Origin: Pteria penguin | Lineage: Eukaryota > Mollusca > Bivalvia > Pterioida > Pteriidae | Direction: 5' to 3' | Length of the DNA stretch: 64,000 bases | Assembly (NCBI GenBank): GCA_035048485.1 | Contig: CM068587.1 | Location: forward strand, 56,412,788 to 56,476,787 | Shown: positions 24,101-39,100 of the stretch, piece after piece | Layout: each line of letters opens with the position of its first letter | How positions within the stretch are numbered: the first letter of the stretch is position 1 | Program-made: the position numbers and the translations under genes | Notes under the pieces: model-generated | What the model was told of the DNA's origin: nothing | Seen by the model: only the letters and a program-made list of their open reading frames with translations | The model's database searches: none

Positions 24101-27100
24101 TTGATCAAATAATTTCACCCAATCATAGCCCCTGATACTTTGAAATAGTATTCCCTCTCTCATCAAATCAGCCAATCACGGCTCTCTTAATTACTATGCG
24201 TTGACCAGCAAGGGCGCTGAACAAACTCACTTACAGCAAGGGCACTGGACAAAGTTGCTTACAGCAAAGATGCTGGAGTTGCCTATGTAAATAAATCGTT
24301 CTCAAGTAGTACTGCTATAATCATGATACCCGGATCATTACCGCACGCGAAATTATTTTAGGGCAACGATATTTAAGCGTAGAATGTTGAAACACAGATT
24401 TTGGATACATTAGCATAGTACAGAGAGGTGCGACCCCTGATTGATTCCCTATGATCTTTGTATACATTCTTATTAGTCATAGTCTTATCCAAAGTCATGT
24501 GTCAGCACACTTAGTACAGCGCTCACACCGCTGAAATATAAACTCCGCGAAAATAAACATATGTGCAGTATCTTGCGAGTGGATGCTCTGAGGATTTTAT
24601 TTATTTATTTATTCATTAATTACTTTATTTATTTATTTATTTATTTATTTGTATTGTATTATCTATTGTTTCAGACGATTACTTCAAATGGGTGTATATA
24701 ACGGAGAATTATTCAATAATCTTGGCCTGTGCTGCTTTTATTCACAACAATATGATATGACCTTGACATGTTTTGAACGTGCGTTGTCTTTGGCAGAGGA
24801 GGAAACACTTGCCGATGTGTGGTTTAATATAGGGCATGTTGCCTTGGTAAGTGACCATGATCCTTATAGAAAAAGAAAATATGTTTACTGTCTTATTTTT
24901 CTTATTTCTATGGTGAAAGGCAGAATGCTCTTTTTTAAAATCTAGCAGGTACTTAACAAATGTGATTTTATTACCAATAATTGTGACAATGATAGGAGGG
25001 TAATTTTCATATGATAATATTTTCAAAAACTTTCACGAATACTCAATATTGAATATACGCCGGCACTGTTTAGTGTTTACAAGTAATGAATATAACGTCA
25101 AATAAGGTTCTGTATAACAAGTTACAAAGGAAGTTTTGTTTCTATGAAGGATAAACGAAACACTTAATAATGTAATGTTAAGTTATAAAACTAGAGGCAA
25201 CATCTCCTTCCCTTGTGCCATTTCAACCTTGATAATAGAACAGTCAATATATATGTACATAATCGTGTGGCTGTTTATGTTCTATGCATAATGATTAATG
25301 CTTTTGACATCTAGAATCACTTCTAATTTTTTTCAGGGCATAGGGGACATGACCTTAGCCTACCAATGTTTCCGTCTTACTCTGGCAAATAATAATGACC
25401 ATGCTGAGGCGTATAATAATCTAGGGGTTTTAGAACTGAGGAAAGGAAATATCGAGATGGTAAGTTCAAAACACAAAACTGTTACTTTCTAACTTTTTGT
25501 GTAATTTAAAGTAAGCACATACCTAGTACACACTGCGTCAGTAAAGTGAGCACATGACTAGTACACACTACGTCATTACTGAGTATCGCATAGATAGGTC
25601 GTAAAGTGAGCACACGACTAGTACACACTACGTCATTACTGAGTATCACATAGATAGGTCGTAAAGTGAGCACACGACTAGTACACACTACGTCATTACT
25701 GAGTATCTCATAGATAGGTCGTAAAGTGAGCACATGACTAGTACACACTACGTCATTACTGAATATCTCATAGATAGGTCGTAAAGTGAGCACATGACTA
25801 GTACACACTACGTCATTACTGAGTATCGCATAGATAGGTCGTAAAGTGAGCCCATGACTAGTACACACTACGTCATTACTGAGTATCACATAGATAGGTC
25901 GTAAAGTGAGCACATGACTAGTACACACTACGTCATTACTGAGTATCGCATAGATAGGTCGTAAAGTGAGCGCATGACTAGTACACACTACGTCATTACT
26001 GAGTATCTCATAGATAGGTCGTAAAGTGAGCGCATGACTAGTACACACTACGTCATTACTGAGTATCGCATAGATAGGTCGTAAAGTGAGCGCGCATGAC
26101 TAGTACACACTGCGTCATTACAGAGTATTACATAGATAGGTCGTAAAGTGAGCACATTACTAGTACACACTACGTCATTACTGAGTATCACATAGATAGG
26201 TCGTAAAGTGAGCGCATGACTAGTACACACTACGTCATTACTGAGTATCGCATAGATAGGTCGTAAAGTGAGCGCATGACTAGTACACACTACGTCATTA
26301 CTGAGTATCGCATAGATAGGTCGTAAAGTGAGCGCATGACTAGTACACACTACGTCATTACTGAGTATCTCATAGATAGGTCGTAAAGTGAGCGCATGAC
26401 TAGTACACACTACGTCATTACTGAGAATCGCATAGATAGGTCGTAAAGTGAGCGCATGACTAGTACACACTACGTCATTACTGAGAATCGCATAGATAGG
26501 TCGTAAAGTGAGCGCATGACTAGTACACACTACGTCATTACTGAGTATCACATAGATAGGTCGTAAAGTGAGCACATGACTAGCACACACTACGTCATTA
26601 CTGAGTATCGCATAGATAGGTCGTAAAGTGAGCACATGACTAGTACACACTACGTCATTACTGAGTATCGCATAGATAGGTCGTAAAGTGAGCGCATGAC
26701 TAGTACACACTGCGTCATTACAGAGTATTACATAGATAGGTCGTAAAGTGAGCACATTACTAGTACACACTACGTCATTATTGAGTATCACACAGATAGG
26801 TCGTAAAGTCAGCGCATGACTAGTACACACTACGTCATTACTGAGTATCACACAGATAGGTCGTAAAGTCAGCGCATGACTAGCACACACTACGTCATTA
26901 CTGAGTATCACATAGATAGGTCGTAAAGTGAGCACATGACTAGTACACACTACGTCATTACTGAGTATCGCATAGATAGGTCGTAAAGTGAGCGCATTAC
27001 TAGTACACACTACGTCATTACAGAGTATTACATAGATAGGTCGTAAAGTGAGCACATGATTAGTACACACTACGTCATTACTGAGTATTACATAGATAGG

Positions 27101-30100
27101 TCGTAAAGTGAGCACATGACTAGTACACACTACGTCATTACTGAATATCACATAGATAGGTCGTAAAGTGAGCGCATGACTAGTACACACTAGGTCATTA
27201 CTGAATATCACATAGATAGGTCGTAAAGTGAGCACACGACTAGTACACACTGCGCCATTACAGAGTATTACATAGATAGGTCGTAAAGTGAGCACATTAC
27301 TAGTACACACTACGTCATTACAGAGTATTATATAGATAGGTCGTAAAGTGAGCACATGATTAGTACACACTGCGTCATTACTGAGTATCGCATAGATAGG
27401 TCGTAAAGTGAGCACACGACTAGTACACACTACGTCATTACTGAATATCACATAGATAGGTCGTAAAGTGAGCACGTGACTAGTACACACTGCGTCATTA
27501 CTGAGTATCACATAGATAGGTCGCAAATTATCGCAAAATGATCAGCACTGTGTTGATATTATGGTTATATGTACGAGTATTTAGTGTAAACCTACACGAA
27601 TTTGCATACAGTATACTTTTGCAATGGAATCTTACACGTCAGTAGTATATTTATATTAATATATATCTAAATATAATGCATTAACCGATTTTTATTGCAA
27701 GAGCCATCAGAGGAAACCATTATATTAATTGAAAGACTTTGAATCTAATATCAAAAGTGTAGCGACAGAATTGAACAGAGCCACTCGTTCTTTTGTGTCT
27801 ACTTCATGCATTCTATAGATCTCAGATATATGATGCTATGATGGACGAACAGCTTATGACCTCGCTACTACACTCCTCCCCGTATTAATGTAGTGATGGA
27901 ACACAATGGCGCTGATGTAATTAAACGCCGTTCTTGTAATGAATCAATTAATCAAATTAATCTCTTAAAAGGGAAATGTGATTTCGAAAATTGAACAAAA
28001 ACATTGATGTGATTTGATCGCTAGTAGATTTTCCTAGACTTTGCTTTGTAATAGTGATGTGTTTGGTAGGAGCAATTATGGTTTTGGTTTCTGTTTACAA
28101 AGTATAGATTGTTCAGTTGTCTATTATTATCGTTTCTTTTTATCAAAATGAGTTTGTTAGCTCTATTATGAAGCATATTTTTACAGTTTCTGGGTATTAT
28201 GAATAAAAAGTGAAAAGTGCAGATGGGCATTTTACTTTTAATATTCTAATGCTAAAAATGAAAATATCGGAAAATTGCTGCAATTTTGTGGTGAAACAGC
28301 GATAAAGAAAGGCAACTGCGGCAATCATAGCATAATACTATGGGGTTTGAGAAACGCATCTTTATGTTTTAGCCAAACGCATTCATTTTATCATTTTCTG
28401 TTTTAATTTGAATGTAACAATGCATATAAATCAGGAATAGAACTGTATAGAAATTGACCACACATTATATTCGTCGGGTCGAGATTTCTCAACCTACTCC
28501 CAGCATGGAAGGTACTATACCGGTAAGCTGCGAGTAATAAGTGGGGATTTTAGCACTCCCTGTGATGTCCCTCATTTCTAGTTAAAAACTATGTTATTTC
28601 TAGTTGTTGTCAAGGAAATGCATCATGTTTCATGCTAGGCTAATGATAAGGGAATTTTATCAATGCTTCAGGTCGATGTGATCAAAGAGATTTATGTTTT
28701 ATATATTTTTGGTCGAGTTAGATTCGGAAAGATAATTATTTGATGGAGTATACCGTACTTTTCAGTGTTATGTATGTATGTGAAGATGCTTCATAGGACA
28801 TTCAAGTAATGAGTATTCTATGCCATGTGCACTTGGATTTGCTATAACACTAAAGATATTATATACTATATGAAACATACAAACAATCCAGATTTGATTT
28901 TGCAACTTTTTATTAATGACTCGTTCAAAATATGGAACTTATAAATAATCCAGATGCCAGTTAACAACACATTTTAATCTATGATTTGATAATTCAAAAA
29001 TTTTCGTCAACGAATGGTAAGCGAGCTGGACCAATAACAGAAAGAAGGCGTGTTCGAGTCTCGCCAGAATAGGCCATGTCTGTTGTATATCATTTTATGT
29101 GAAGGATTCGGTGGTCAATAGTAGCTCAAACATTTAATATCATCACAGGTCCAATTACTAGTAGTGCAGCAATGGTATAAACTTAGTAAAATGCGAAGTA
29201 ACTGATGCAATGTCACAGTTGCATTCATGACAGTGTACCACGGTAGACATCTAGTGACCCTAGAAGTCCAGAAGTGAGAACAGAAATCATAGAGAAGTAA
29301 GCGTCTCGTGTTCGGTTGTCAGGCAATACCCGTCATTATAAATGTCGAAATACTGTTTACAACTGCATACATAAGATAAATAAGAACAAAGTATTATAGT
29401 TCAAACGAAATTATGAGAGTTAAACCAAACATGTCAAATCCCGATTTGACGTGGCGTAAATCTGATGACGAGAAATTATCCACAGTAAGAGAGGAGTATA
29501 GTAACTTTTTCACATAGTACTTCGATGATTGCATTATGCACCAGAGTACCTTGATCATTTGAGAAGTTGCACTGAATATGAACCGTCAGATAAGACAATG
29601 ATGAACGAACTATTATATGTATAAGGACTTGGTGTGTTGACCCGCCTTCACCAGGTAAGGTGGGTTAGCATCAAGAAGAAGCGCTACCATCATTATTCAG
29701 CCTGCAATTTCCACATTCCAAAGTAATGGCCCACTTGTCTGTAAACAAATTCCTCTCACTTTTGCCTGACATCATTACAAGGTTACTAGAGATAAATTTG
29801 TTTCATTGGCAACTGGATTGAGATTATAAAAACCAGATGTTTCTTTTATTTGGAACATATGATCCAGACAGATAGCGTCCTTAGATCTTGCACAATTGGC
29901 AATTTGTCCTGATTGTTTAAATGTGTTTTGTAAACTATTTCACACCTTTTATTTCAGAAGTTGCGTGTATTACCTGAACGTCAATTTTGTGGATCAAACC
30001 ACATTTAATATTAAAATCTGTAGTCCTATAGTTCAGATTATATGGTAATACTTGAGAGAGCGAACAGATATAATAATGTCAACCCTACAACTGGAAAACA

Positions 30101-33100
30101 TTCTGTTAGTTATTTGAGTCAACCTCTAACATTTGGTTTGAATCTAGATAATGCCAGAGATGTGGTTTTATATTAATGTGCACGTGTATCCTTTTTAGAC
30201 TTTTTATTTTAGTATCTTTTAGTTTACTGTTTTATCCCTCTAAACAAAATTCAGGTTGGCTACAAACTCTGGTTCTAAAAAAAATTAAGGTGGCACAGCA
30301 TAGTAGTGCATTGCATTCAAAGTTAATATACTAAGGTCTTGAATTTATTTCTCAGTCAGTTTAAGTCTCACATTTTTGACATTGGCCAAAGACCAATTCA
30401 CGTGAATTAAGACATCCAGTTTTTCATTATTGATTGCTATAAAGGTTACTGAACGCGGGTTAAATACCAATAAATATATACAACGTATATCTAAAGTCAC
30501 TGAACACTTGTAAAATACCAATAAATATATGCAGTATATTACATGAACATGTGTATACAAATTATTGTAGATTAGGATTTCTTTGCGCTTATCAGAAATC
30601 ATTTTCTTTCGTATTTGAATGTAGTGCTGAAACCTTTGTGTTGTGACACTACAATATCACATCATTTTACTTACCATAGCATTTTACTTATTGTGACTAA
30701 CGTTATACCGTTACCACCTCATATGACTACGGTCATGCCATTACCACCTCATATGACTACGGTGATGCCGTTACCACCTCATATGACTACGGTTATGCCG
30801 TTACCACATATGACTACGGTTATGCCGTTACCACCTCATATGACTACGGTTATGCCTTACCACCTCATATGACTACGGTTATGCCGTTACCACTTCATAT
30901 GACTACGGTTATGCCGTTACCACCTCATATGACTATGGTTATGCCGTTACCACCTCATATGACTACGGTTATGCCGTTATCACCTCATATGACTACGGCT
31001 ATGCCGTTACCACCTCATATGACTACGGTTATACCGTTATCACCTCATATGACTACGGTTATGCCGTTACCACCTCATATGACTACGGTTATACCATTAC
31101 CACCTCATATAACTACGGTTATACTATTATAATTTCATATGACTACGGTTATACTCTTACCACGTCATTTGACTACGGTTATACTCTAATCACCTCACAT
31201 GACCACGTTTATGCCGTTACCACCTCATTACATATGACCATGGTTATACCGTTACCACCTCATATGACTACGGTTATGCCGTTACCACCTCATATGACTA
31301 CGGTTATGCCGTTACCACCTCATATGACTACGATTATACTATTATAATTTCATATGACTACGGTTATACTCTTACCACGTCATTTGACTACGGTTATTCC
31401 ATTACCATCTCATATGACTACGGTTATACCGTTACCACCTCACATGACTACGGTTATGCCGTTACCACCTCATATGACTACGGTTATGCCGTTACCACCT
31501 AATATGACTACGGTTATGCCGTTACCACCTCATATGACTACGGTTATACCGTTACAACCTCATATGACTACGGTTATACCGTTATCACCTCACATGACCA
31601 CGCCACGGTTATACCGTTACCACTTGCTATGACTACGAGTAATACTAGTTCGCATAACTGCGGGTGTGACCGGTCAGCAGGGGATGCTTACTCCTCCATG
31701 GCACCTCTGGTTCTTCCAGGAGTCCGTGATAGCCAGTATCTTTAGTTTGTCTTGTACAATAGGCGTTTCTTATTTACTGTTGCTCAGTATCTTAGAATTT
31801 TACTTATTCTTGGTGGTTTACCTCAAAACAATATTATTTTACTTACATGGTAACGGTGAAGATGAAATTGATAGCATATTGTATGATATGGTGTATATCC
31901 TTTTAGCTTTACGACTCCCGGGAATCAGCATTACATAAAAATACATCATACGAATATTTAGTCAAACATATGTACAGATTAGGTATAGGGAAACTGAAAG
32001 TGACTAATTTGTTACGATGGGGTTTAAGACAATGCCCTAATTCAAGTTTACTTTTTGAAACCGTCTTGAAAAATCATTAGCTTTGGTTGAATAATAAATG
32101 AAAACACAGAGTTTGACGCACAAGATGACCGCCAACAGGAGGTAATTCTTATCAATTCTGACCGGCTGAAAACTATTTATATCATACTTATCATTGCCCT
32201 TTTATTTATGAACTACTGACTTTGAAGTACGACCCTAACCCTAACCCTGAATCAAGTATAATCTGAATCTGATTTTTATATATGCTATCACAGATAGAGT
32301 AATATAAGATAAATCTTAAAACATAATTGACTTCAGAAAATTTTAAAAAGAAATCTGTACACTATGTATAATCTTTATTATTAGTATTTCAAAAATGTGA
32401 TACATCGCTTCTTTACGAATATGTTGTATGACGGATGGTATTTTTCATGGTCTCGCATCTGTTCCACCGTAGGGAAAGTGTGACATGATGGAAACTTTCA
32501 TACATAATTGATGCAGGATTACCCATCGACTTGAACCAGCTGCAGGTGATGGTGAAATGACACGGTTCTTACTGATAATACATATGTACCGAGACAATTA
32601 TCAACCAGGTTATCTGTTTCGGGATACTATGTCAGATTATAACTATGAACATATTCTGATGTTATGGTCGGTTGCTGTGAATGCCACAATGATATATACC
32701 ATCTTGCACATTATTCATTTTAAAGGCCACTTTGTGCATTTTCTCAAGCAAAGGTGGGTCTACCCAATTTAAGATGCCAACTTGATATGATCTTAAAATC
32801 CATTTGAACTGTGACCTCTTATTTTCCTTTTCGAGTTGTTCTAATTGATCTTCCAACGTAGAATCCTATGAACATGCTGCGTGCTGTCTTAAGCCTTTGT
32901 GAAAATTATGAATATCCAGTGAGACCATGACCTCTCTGTTTCTGATATGAACCAATAACTCTATGGATTGAGTTTTCTCAAATAATTTTGTGCGGAGAAA
33001 TGCCTGCATTATCGTCATTCTCAAAATCTGCAAAAGTGATTCATGTAGTAAAATGATTTGATGTATACAGAATTGTTTCCATCTCACAAATGTGTTTAGC

Positions 33101-36100
33101 TCTGATTCAGTTCAGTCATTGCACTCTGTCTGATGCCGCCACTGGGGGTACACAAAATATTCACAAAAGCAGTGCGGATTAAAGCTACTGAGTGAAGTAA
33201 CATCTTGTGTACACATCGATTGCATCTGCATTTTAGAGGGGCTTTTGGCATACCTTTCTGGTGAATCATGGTGACAAACGTTGTGTCGGCTGCTTACCCA
33301 ACATTTATTCTGTCTCTCAGATTCCTAGTCAATGAGGAGGATACGACTGATTAACTCTTGGATCGGTCTTATAAGTTACGAGCTAATTGTTTATACCAAA
33401 GATAAGATAAAAAGCTCTAATTTGCACTAAAACACCCTTCAGTAGAATGAATAAAAGTTTATGCTATCTTACAAATGTTCAGATTTTATGTTTTGGATCA
33501 CAGGCGATTATTCATACATATTTTCAATATTGTGAATATGTAGATGGGGTCAACTTGGCATGAAATAGGCACCTGTGATTTCTCCTAATTTGAAACTCGC
33601 CTTTAAAGCGTTATATTTTATTCTCTTCTTTTCATAAAACGTTTACCGGTCTCTGTCATTTGCTGTGTCAATGGTCTTTTTGTCAGTGACCTTATTTTTC
33701 TGTAGGCAAAGAACACGTGCATTTTCCTGAAGAATGCGGCATTTTCTACTCTTACCTGTGTCAATGACACAATAAAGCTACAAAAACAAAGCTGAATTTG
33801 TAAATTTTCATGCTCATCTGTGCGCATAACGAGTTTATTGACTGAGGGGATATATGACATGAATTGTCATATATATAGGTTACCAACACCTAAATGTCAT
33901 GGGGACTAATGTTAAACGTCGTAGTCAATATAGAATTATATTGTTGAAATTTTTAGGAGACATATTGCACCCGCCATACCAAACATTTTAAAGTTAAATG
34001 TATGTAAAAGGCTACCGAGCAATAGTCAATGTAATAGATGAAATATGTAATGGATATTTGATTTTTAAAACTAATATAATTTGTATACTAATATAATTTC
34101 ACGCTCGCTTCTCCGATTAATGAGTTCATATAATATATAATTAAGAGTAGAAGTATCATTCACAAAAAGATTAAATGTCAAATCTCACAGAGTGTTGGGA
34201 TATCTCAGGTTACACGTTTACATTCCTCAAATAAATATCCAGGGAAGTTGAAATAAATCGTAGAGTACTGCAAGACAAACTTTTGTTTCCTTTATCATCA
34301 TTTGAAGCTTCAGTAATCTATTCAATACATATTTTTGTCCATTACAAAGCTCACAATGAATATTTCACCGAATACGAAATTGACCTTTGTCACATGTTTC
34401 TTTCTAAATAATTCCGGTTAAAACGTGTTTTACTGTCTTTGTGATCTTTACCTGTATGTATTGCGGAATTATTTTGTGTTGCATGTTTTAGACATCCGAT
34501 GCTAGGTCCTCCTGAGCAGCTGGTCTTGTTTCTGTTTCTATTGGCATTTCTGGTTTCCAGATGCTTATTCTTTTAAGCTACCGAGTCTTAAACCCTGGTT
34601 TCCAGATGCTTACTCCTCCTGGGTACCAGGTCTCACTTCTGGTTTCCAAACGCTGAGACCTCTCTAGTACTAGGTCTCATCTTTAGTTTCCAGATGGTTA
34701 TTCCTCCTTGGCACCTAGTCTCACCTCTGGTTTCCAGATACTTAGTCCTCCTTGGCACCTAGTCTCACCTCTGGTTTCCAGATACTTAGTCCTCCTTGGC
34801 ACCTAGTCTCACCTCTGGTTTCCAGATACTTAGTCCTCCTTGGCACCTAGTCTCACCTCTGGTTTCCAGATTCTTACTCCTCCTTGGCACATAGTCTCAC
34901 CTCTGGTTTCTAGATGCTTACCTCTTCTTAGTACATAGTCTCACCTTTGGTTTTCAGATGCTGAGTCCTCCCTGGTAGAAGGTCTCATTTCTGGTTTCCA
35001 GCTGCTTACTTCTTCTGGGTACCAAGTCATACTTCTGGTGTTTAGATGCTTCTTCTCAGATACCAGGTCTCACCTCTGGTTTCCAGATGTCGAGTCCTTC
35101 CGGGCACTTTGTCTCACCCCTGGTTTTCGGATGCTGAGTCCTCTTTGGTAGTAGGTCTCATTTCTGGTTTCCAGATGCTTACTTCTTCTTGGCACCAGCT
35201 CTACCTCTGGTTTCAGATGCTTACTCCTCCTGGGTAACTAACTTCATCTAAGGTTTAGGGTTGGGGTACTAGGTACCAGATCTCACTTCTTCTTTCCATA
35301 TGCTTAAATCTACCTAGCACCTAGTCTTACCTTTGGTTTTCTCGTGTACTATGTTTAATCTGTGATTTTCAGGGTCCGTTATATAACGTAGTTATGAGTC
35401 CCACAGTAAAATTTCCCTTGTAATTGGTGATCTAGATTCCATATGATCCTCGTTTGACAATTTTCCCCATAAACATAGCACTATTTTGTAATATTCTGTT
35501 CTGACTTATAATTTTTAAATATTGTACAAATGTATATGAAATACACCATCGCAGATTTCCATTTCTATCATGAGTTAAGCAGGCTACGCCCATAATTAGA
35601 TTTTAGAATTGTATATTACACTAGTACGCACTTTGGGTTTGAAAATATTAAGAGTTCTATAAGCAATAATATGATTGAATTACATTAGACGACAACAATA
35701 TACTTAAGACAATTTGTCGTCTGGCAACGACATTAAATTTCCATAACTGAAAAATGCTATTCCATATTTTCGGTTATCGACCTTCTGTCAGCTGTTTTAC
35801 CGCGAATATATAAAGTGAATATAAGTAAATTTTATTTGCGTCCTAGCAATGCAATCTGTTTGAAGACATCTTCAATTTTATTTTTATACTTGCTCAGTCG
35901 AATAAATTTCATTTTTTGCAAGAATAAGACATCTTTATTGAAACCTACGCGTTATTGACTTGCCTCTGAATTGCCTTTAAATTACTTTTATTGTAATTGA
36001 TGCATGCAGTTTAATTACAAATTATATTCCAACAATTCATACAGGTGAATCTTATAAATAAAAACAGTCATAGCTACTGAAAATAACGTAATACAAAAGG

Positions 36101-39100
36101 GGTGCACATATATACAAGCACAGTTTAAATAAATTTGAAAAGATCTTCTTGTGGTTTGATTTATCGTTGTTAGAGGACATTTTTACAAGGTCAAACTTGA
36201 ACATGTGTATCAGTGTGTAAGCTCGATTTCTCCATGGGCAGTAAATTGAAATTCCTCCTTGATAGTCTGTCATATCACACTGTAACACGACCTCTGTACT
36301 TTTCATAGCGATTAGATTTCTGGTATCCGATGTCTGTTTTCGATTGTGTTGCCTATTCGGGTGGAACTATAGGGTTTGTTTTGAAGAAAATATAACTTTC
36401 TCGCTAGGTGACACAACGGTGACCTAGATCAATATTTTTCCTTTCAGCATTTTACGTAAATATTTGAATGCAGAGGAAGCGATTTCACCATTTAGGTTTA
36501 AGCTACTTATATGCTTTGTAACGTTTTATATCAAGAACGATGCAAGTTTTAATCTTTCTGATAAATGATTTTGGCAAATTTTACATCTTTTAAATATTTC
36601 AACTTGTTGATTTAAGATTTAAAAGTTGAATGAACTGCCATGTTGTTTTGGGATAACATAGCCAACGTCACACATACATCTTTTTTTTTTACCAAACTGC
36701 AGTGTCAGGACAATACACTGGGGTCTCAATAAACTCTCAAATCACGATCACTATACAATGATTATCATTTGTATAGTAAAATGTTGAAGAATCGGAAAAG
36801 GTACTTATTTACTTGTGTTTATATACACGACAGGTTGATGTTTTGAACTATTTTGCTTGGATCCTGAACAGCTAATGCCAAAGTCATGATCTAACACTAA
36901 ACCAGTTTGGATATATTTCTCTGACGAATTGATGCACTTAGGGTTAATGATTTACCATTAATATATAGGAAGCGATTCTTTCCGTGTTACTTACTGCTGT
37001 CCACAATATGTAAATCAGCATTCTACTCACAGAACAACAACAACAACAGCAACAACAACCAACATAAAAAACAAAACCCAAAAATGAACCTCAAAACAAA
37101 CAAATAGGCAGACAGACGAAATTAAGATTATTTCTCTGACAACGACATTGTGATTTTTTTTTATAAAATGAGTTGATCGATAGGTACTTTTTAAATACTT
37201 TATAACCGTAGTAGACAGAATACAGCCAGCTATAGATAGATATTGTCCGTGATCACACAAAGAACATTAGTAAAAGTTAATCGATAGGAAGGTTATAATT
37301 ACTCTTGCCATGAACTGTAGGGAGAAAGTAAGTATTGACATTGCACTTTGTTCTGTTGTTTTATTTGGTCATTATATTTCAGTATTTCAACTTACAATCG
37401 ACTATGAAGCCATTGATTCTATATCATCGCCCTTCGGACATATCCGTTGCTCCCATCTGTCATATTCAGGGCTCTTGGAAATCTGTCCGACTTTTTGTGT
37501 AGTTGGCTTTGATGATTAATGATCCCTCATAAATGTGTTTAAATTGGGGGTCAATGAGACTCTTACAGGATTGAATTAGGGGTCAAGGAGACTCTTACAG
37601 GATTGAATGCAGTTAACTGTATCGCAGGGTATCACGGATGAAGATGAGACTACAATACAATTATGGTTAATGAAAATAGAAGTGCTGATTGAGATACAGA
37701 CTGTGTCAAACAAAGTGCTGTCTCTATTGTTGTTTGCCTGCATGATGATCATGTGTTTTGATCGAAATGGCAAATATTGCACTGACTTATATATTCCCGA
37801 TTTCAGTTCGGGTTTAGACATTGTTTATCGACCAAGATATCCAGTCGTGTTACAAAAAGAAATTTCGAACATTGGTTTCTATATGTTGATGTTGAAGTTT
37901 ACAATGAAGGATGTAACAATGTTTGTTTCTGTATGGTGACGTTGAACCTTAAGAAGGTTGTAACAAAAACATTTCTCATGCCTCCCTGTTGAGCTAAGGT
38001 ATTGAACATAATATGCCTACATCATGTAACGTTATCCCTGATATATAATGTCTTCGCATGCCTCATATGGACCGGTAATTTCTTCCTTATTTGGTCATTG
38101 ATATTAACTCGCATTCCTTCTCTTAAAAACGTCACGGCGAATTTGTTGCACTTCGTTGGTTGGTTGATTGGTGTTTTACGTCGCTTTCAACAATTTTTGT
38201 ACGCCCGTCATTAGACGGGACGTATTATGTTATGGCGCGGTCCGTCCGTCAGTGGTCATGTTTTCCGGACTTTTTTTTGCCGTCTTTCAAGATATTGAGT
38301 TGAAATTTGGTATATAGCTTTATTTCAAGCGGCGTCAGTACCAGATCGAGTTTTGTTACGAATGACATACTTTTGACGGATTTATGGCCCTTGGATTTAT
38401 AAATTTCAAAATTAAAAAAAAATTCATTAAAAATCTATTTTTTTGTCAAAACATTATGAAATATCTCACGAAACAAGTAAAGTGTACCAACTATCACATA
38501 TGTTACGGTTTTTAATATCTTTTTCTTCATTTTTGAGAAATTTATAATTTATAATTTTAGGGGGGGGGGGGGTGACCATATGTCCTAGGTCATGTTTGCC
38601 GGACTTTTTTTGCCGTCTTTCAAGATATGGAGTTGAAATTTAGTATATAGCTTTATATGAAGCAGCGTCAGTAACAGTTCGAGTTTTGTAACGATTGACC
38701 TACTTTTGACGGATTTATGGCCCTTGCCCTTGGACTTATAAATTTCAAGATTTTTTCAGAAATTCATTAAAAATCTATTTCTTGTCAAAACATTATGAAA
38801 TTTATCATGAAACACCTAAAATGTAGCAACTATCACATATGTTACGGGTTTTAATATTTTTTTCTTCATTTTTGAGAAATTTATGATTTTAAGGGGGCGG
38901 GGTGACCCATATGTCCTAGGTCAAGTTTTCCGGACTTTTTTTGCCGTCTTTCAAGATATTGAGTTGAAATTTGGGATATAGCTTTATTCCAAGCGGCGTC
39001 TGTACCAGTTCGAGTTTTGTTACGATTGACCCACTTTTGACGGATTTATGGCCCTTGGACTTACAAATTTCAAGATTTTGTTTTGAAAATTCATTAAAAA

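Noticed and set aside
25506..27526. Minus-strand ORFs of 180 and 492 codons with a 20-residue repeat
   Set aside because: They are the translation of a 60-bp minisatellite with no stop in that frame, in a TTC8 intron. There is no start context or homology, and a 2-bp insertion breaks the frame.
25504..27530. CRISPR-like appearance of a regular array
   Set aside because: There are no unique spacers between repeats, the genome is eukaryotic and no cas genes are present. It is a plain minisatellite.
37607..37939. 110-codon ORF
   Set aside because: Low-complexity hydrophobic peptide, no homology recognised and no splice context. A random ORF is likely.
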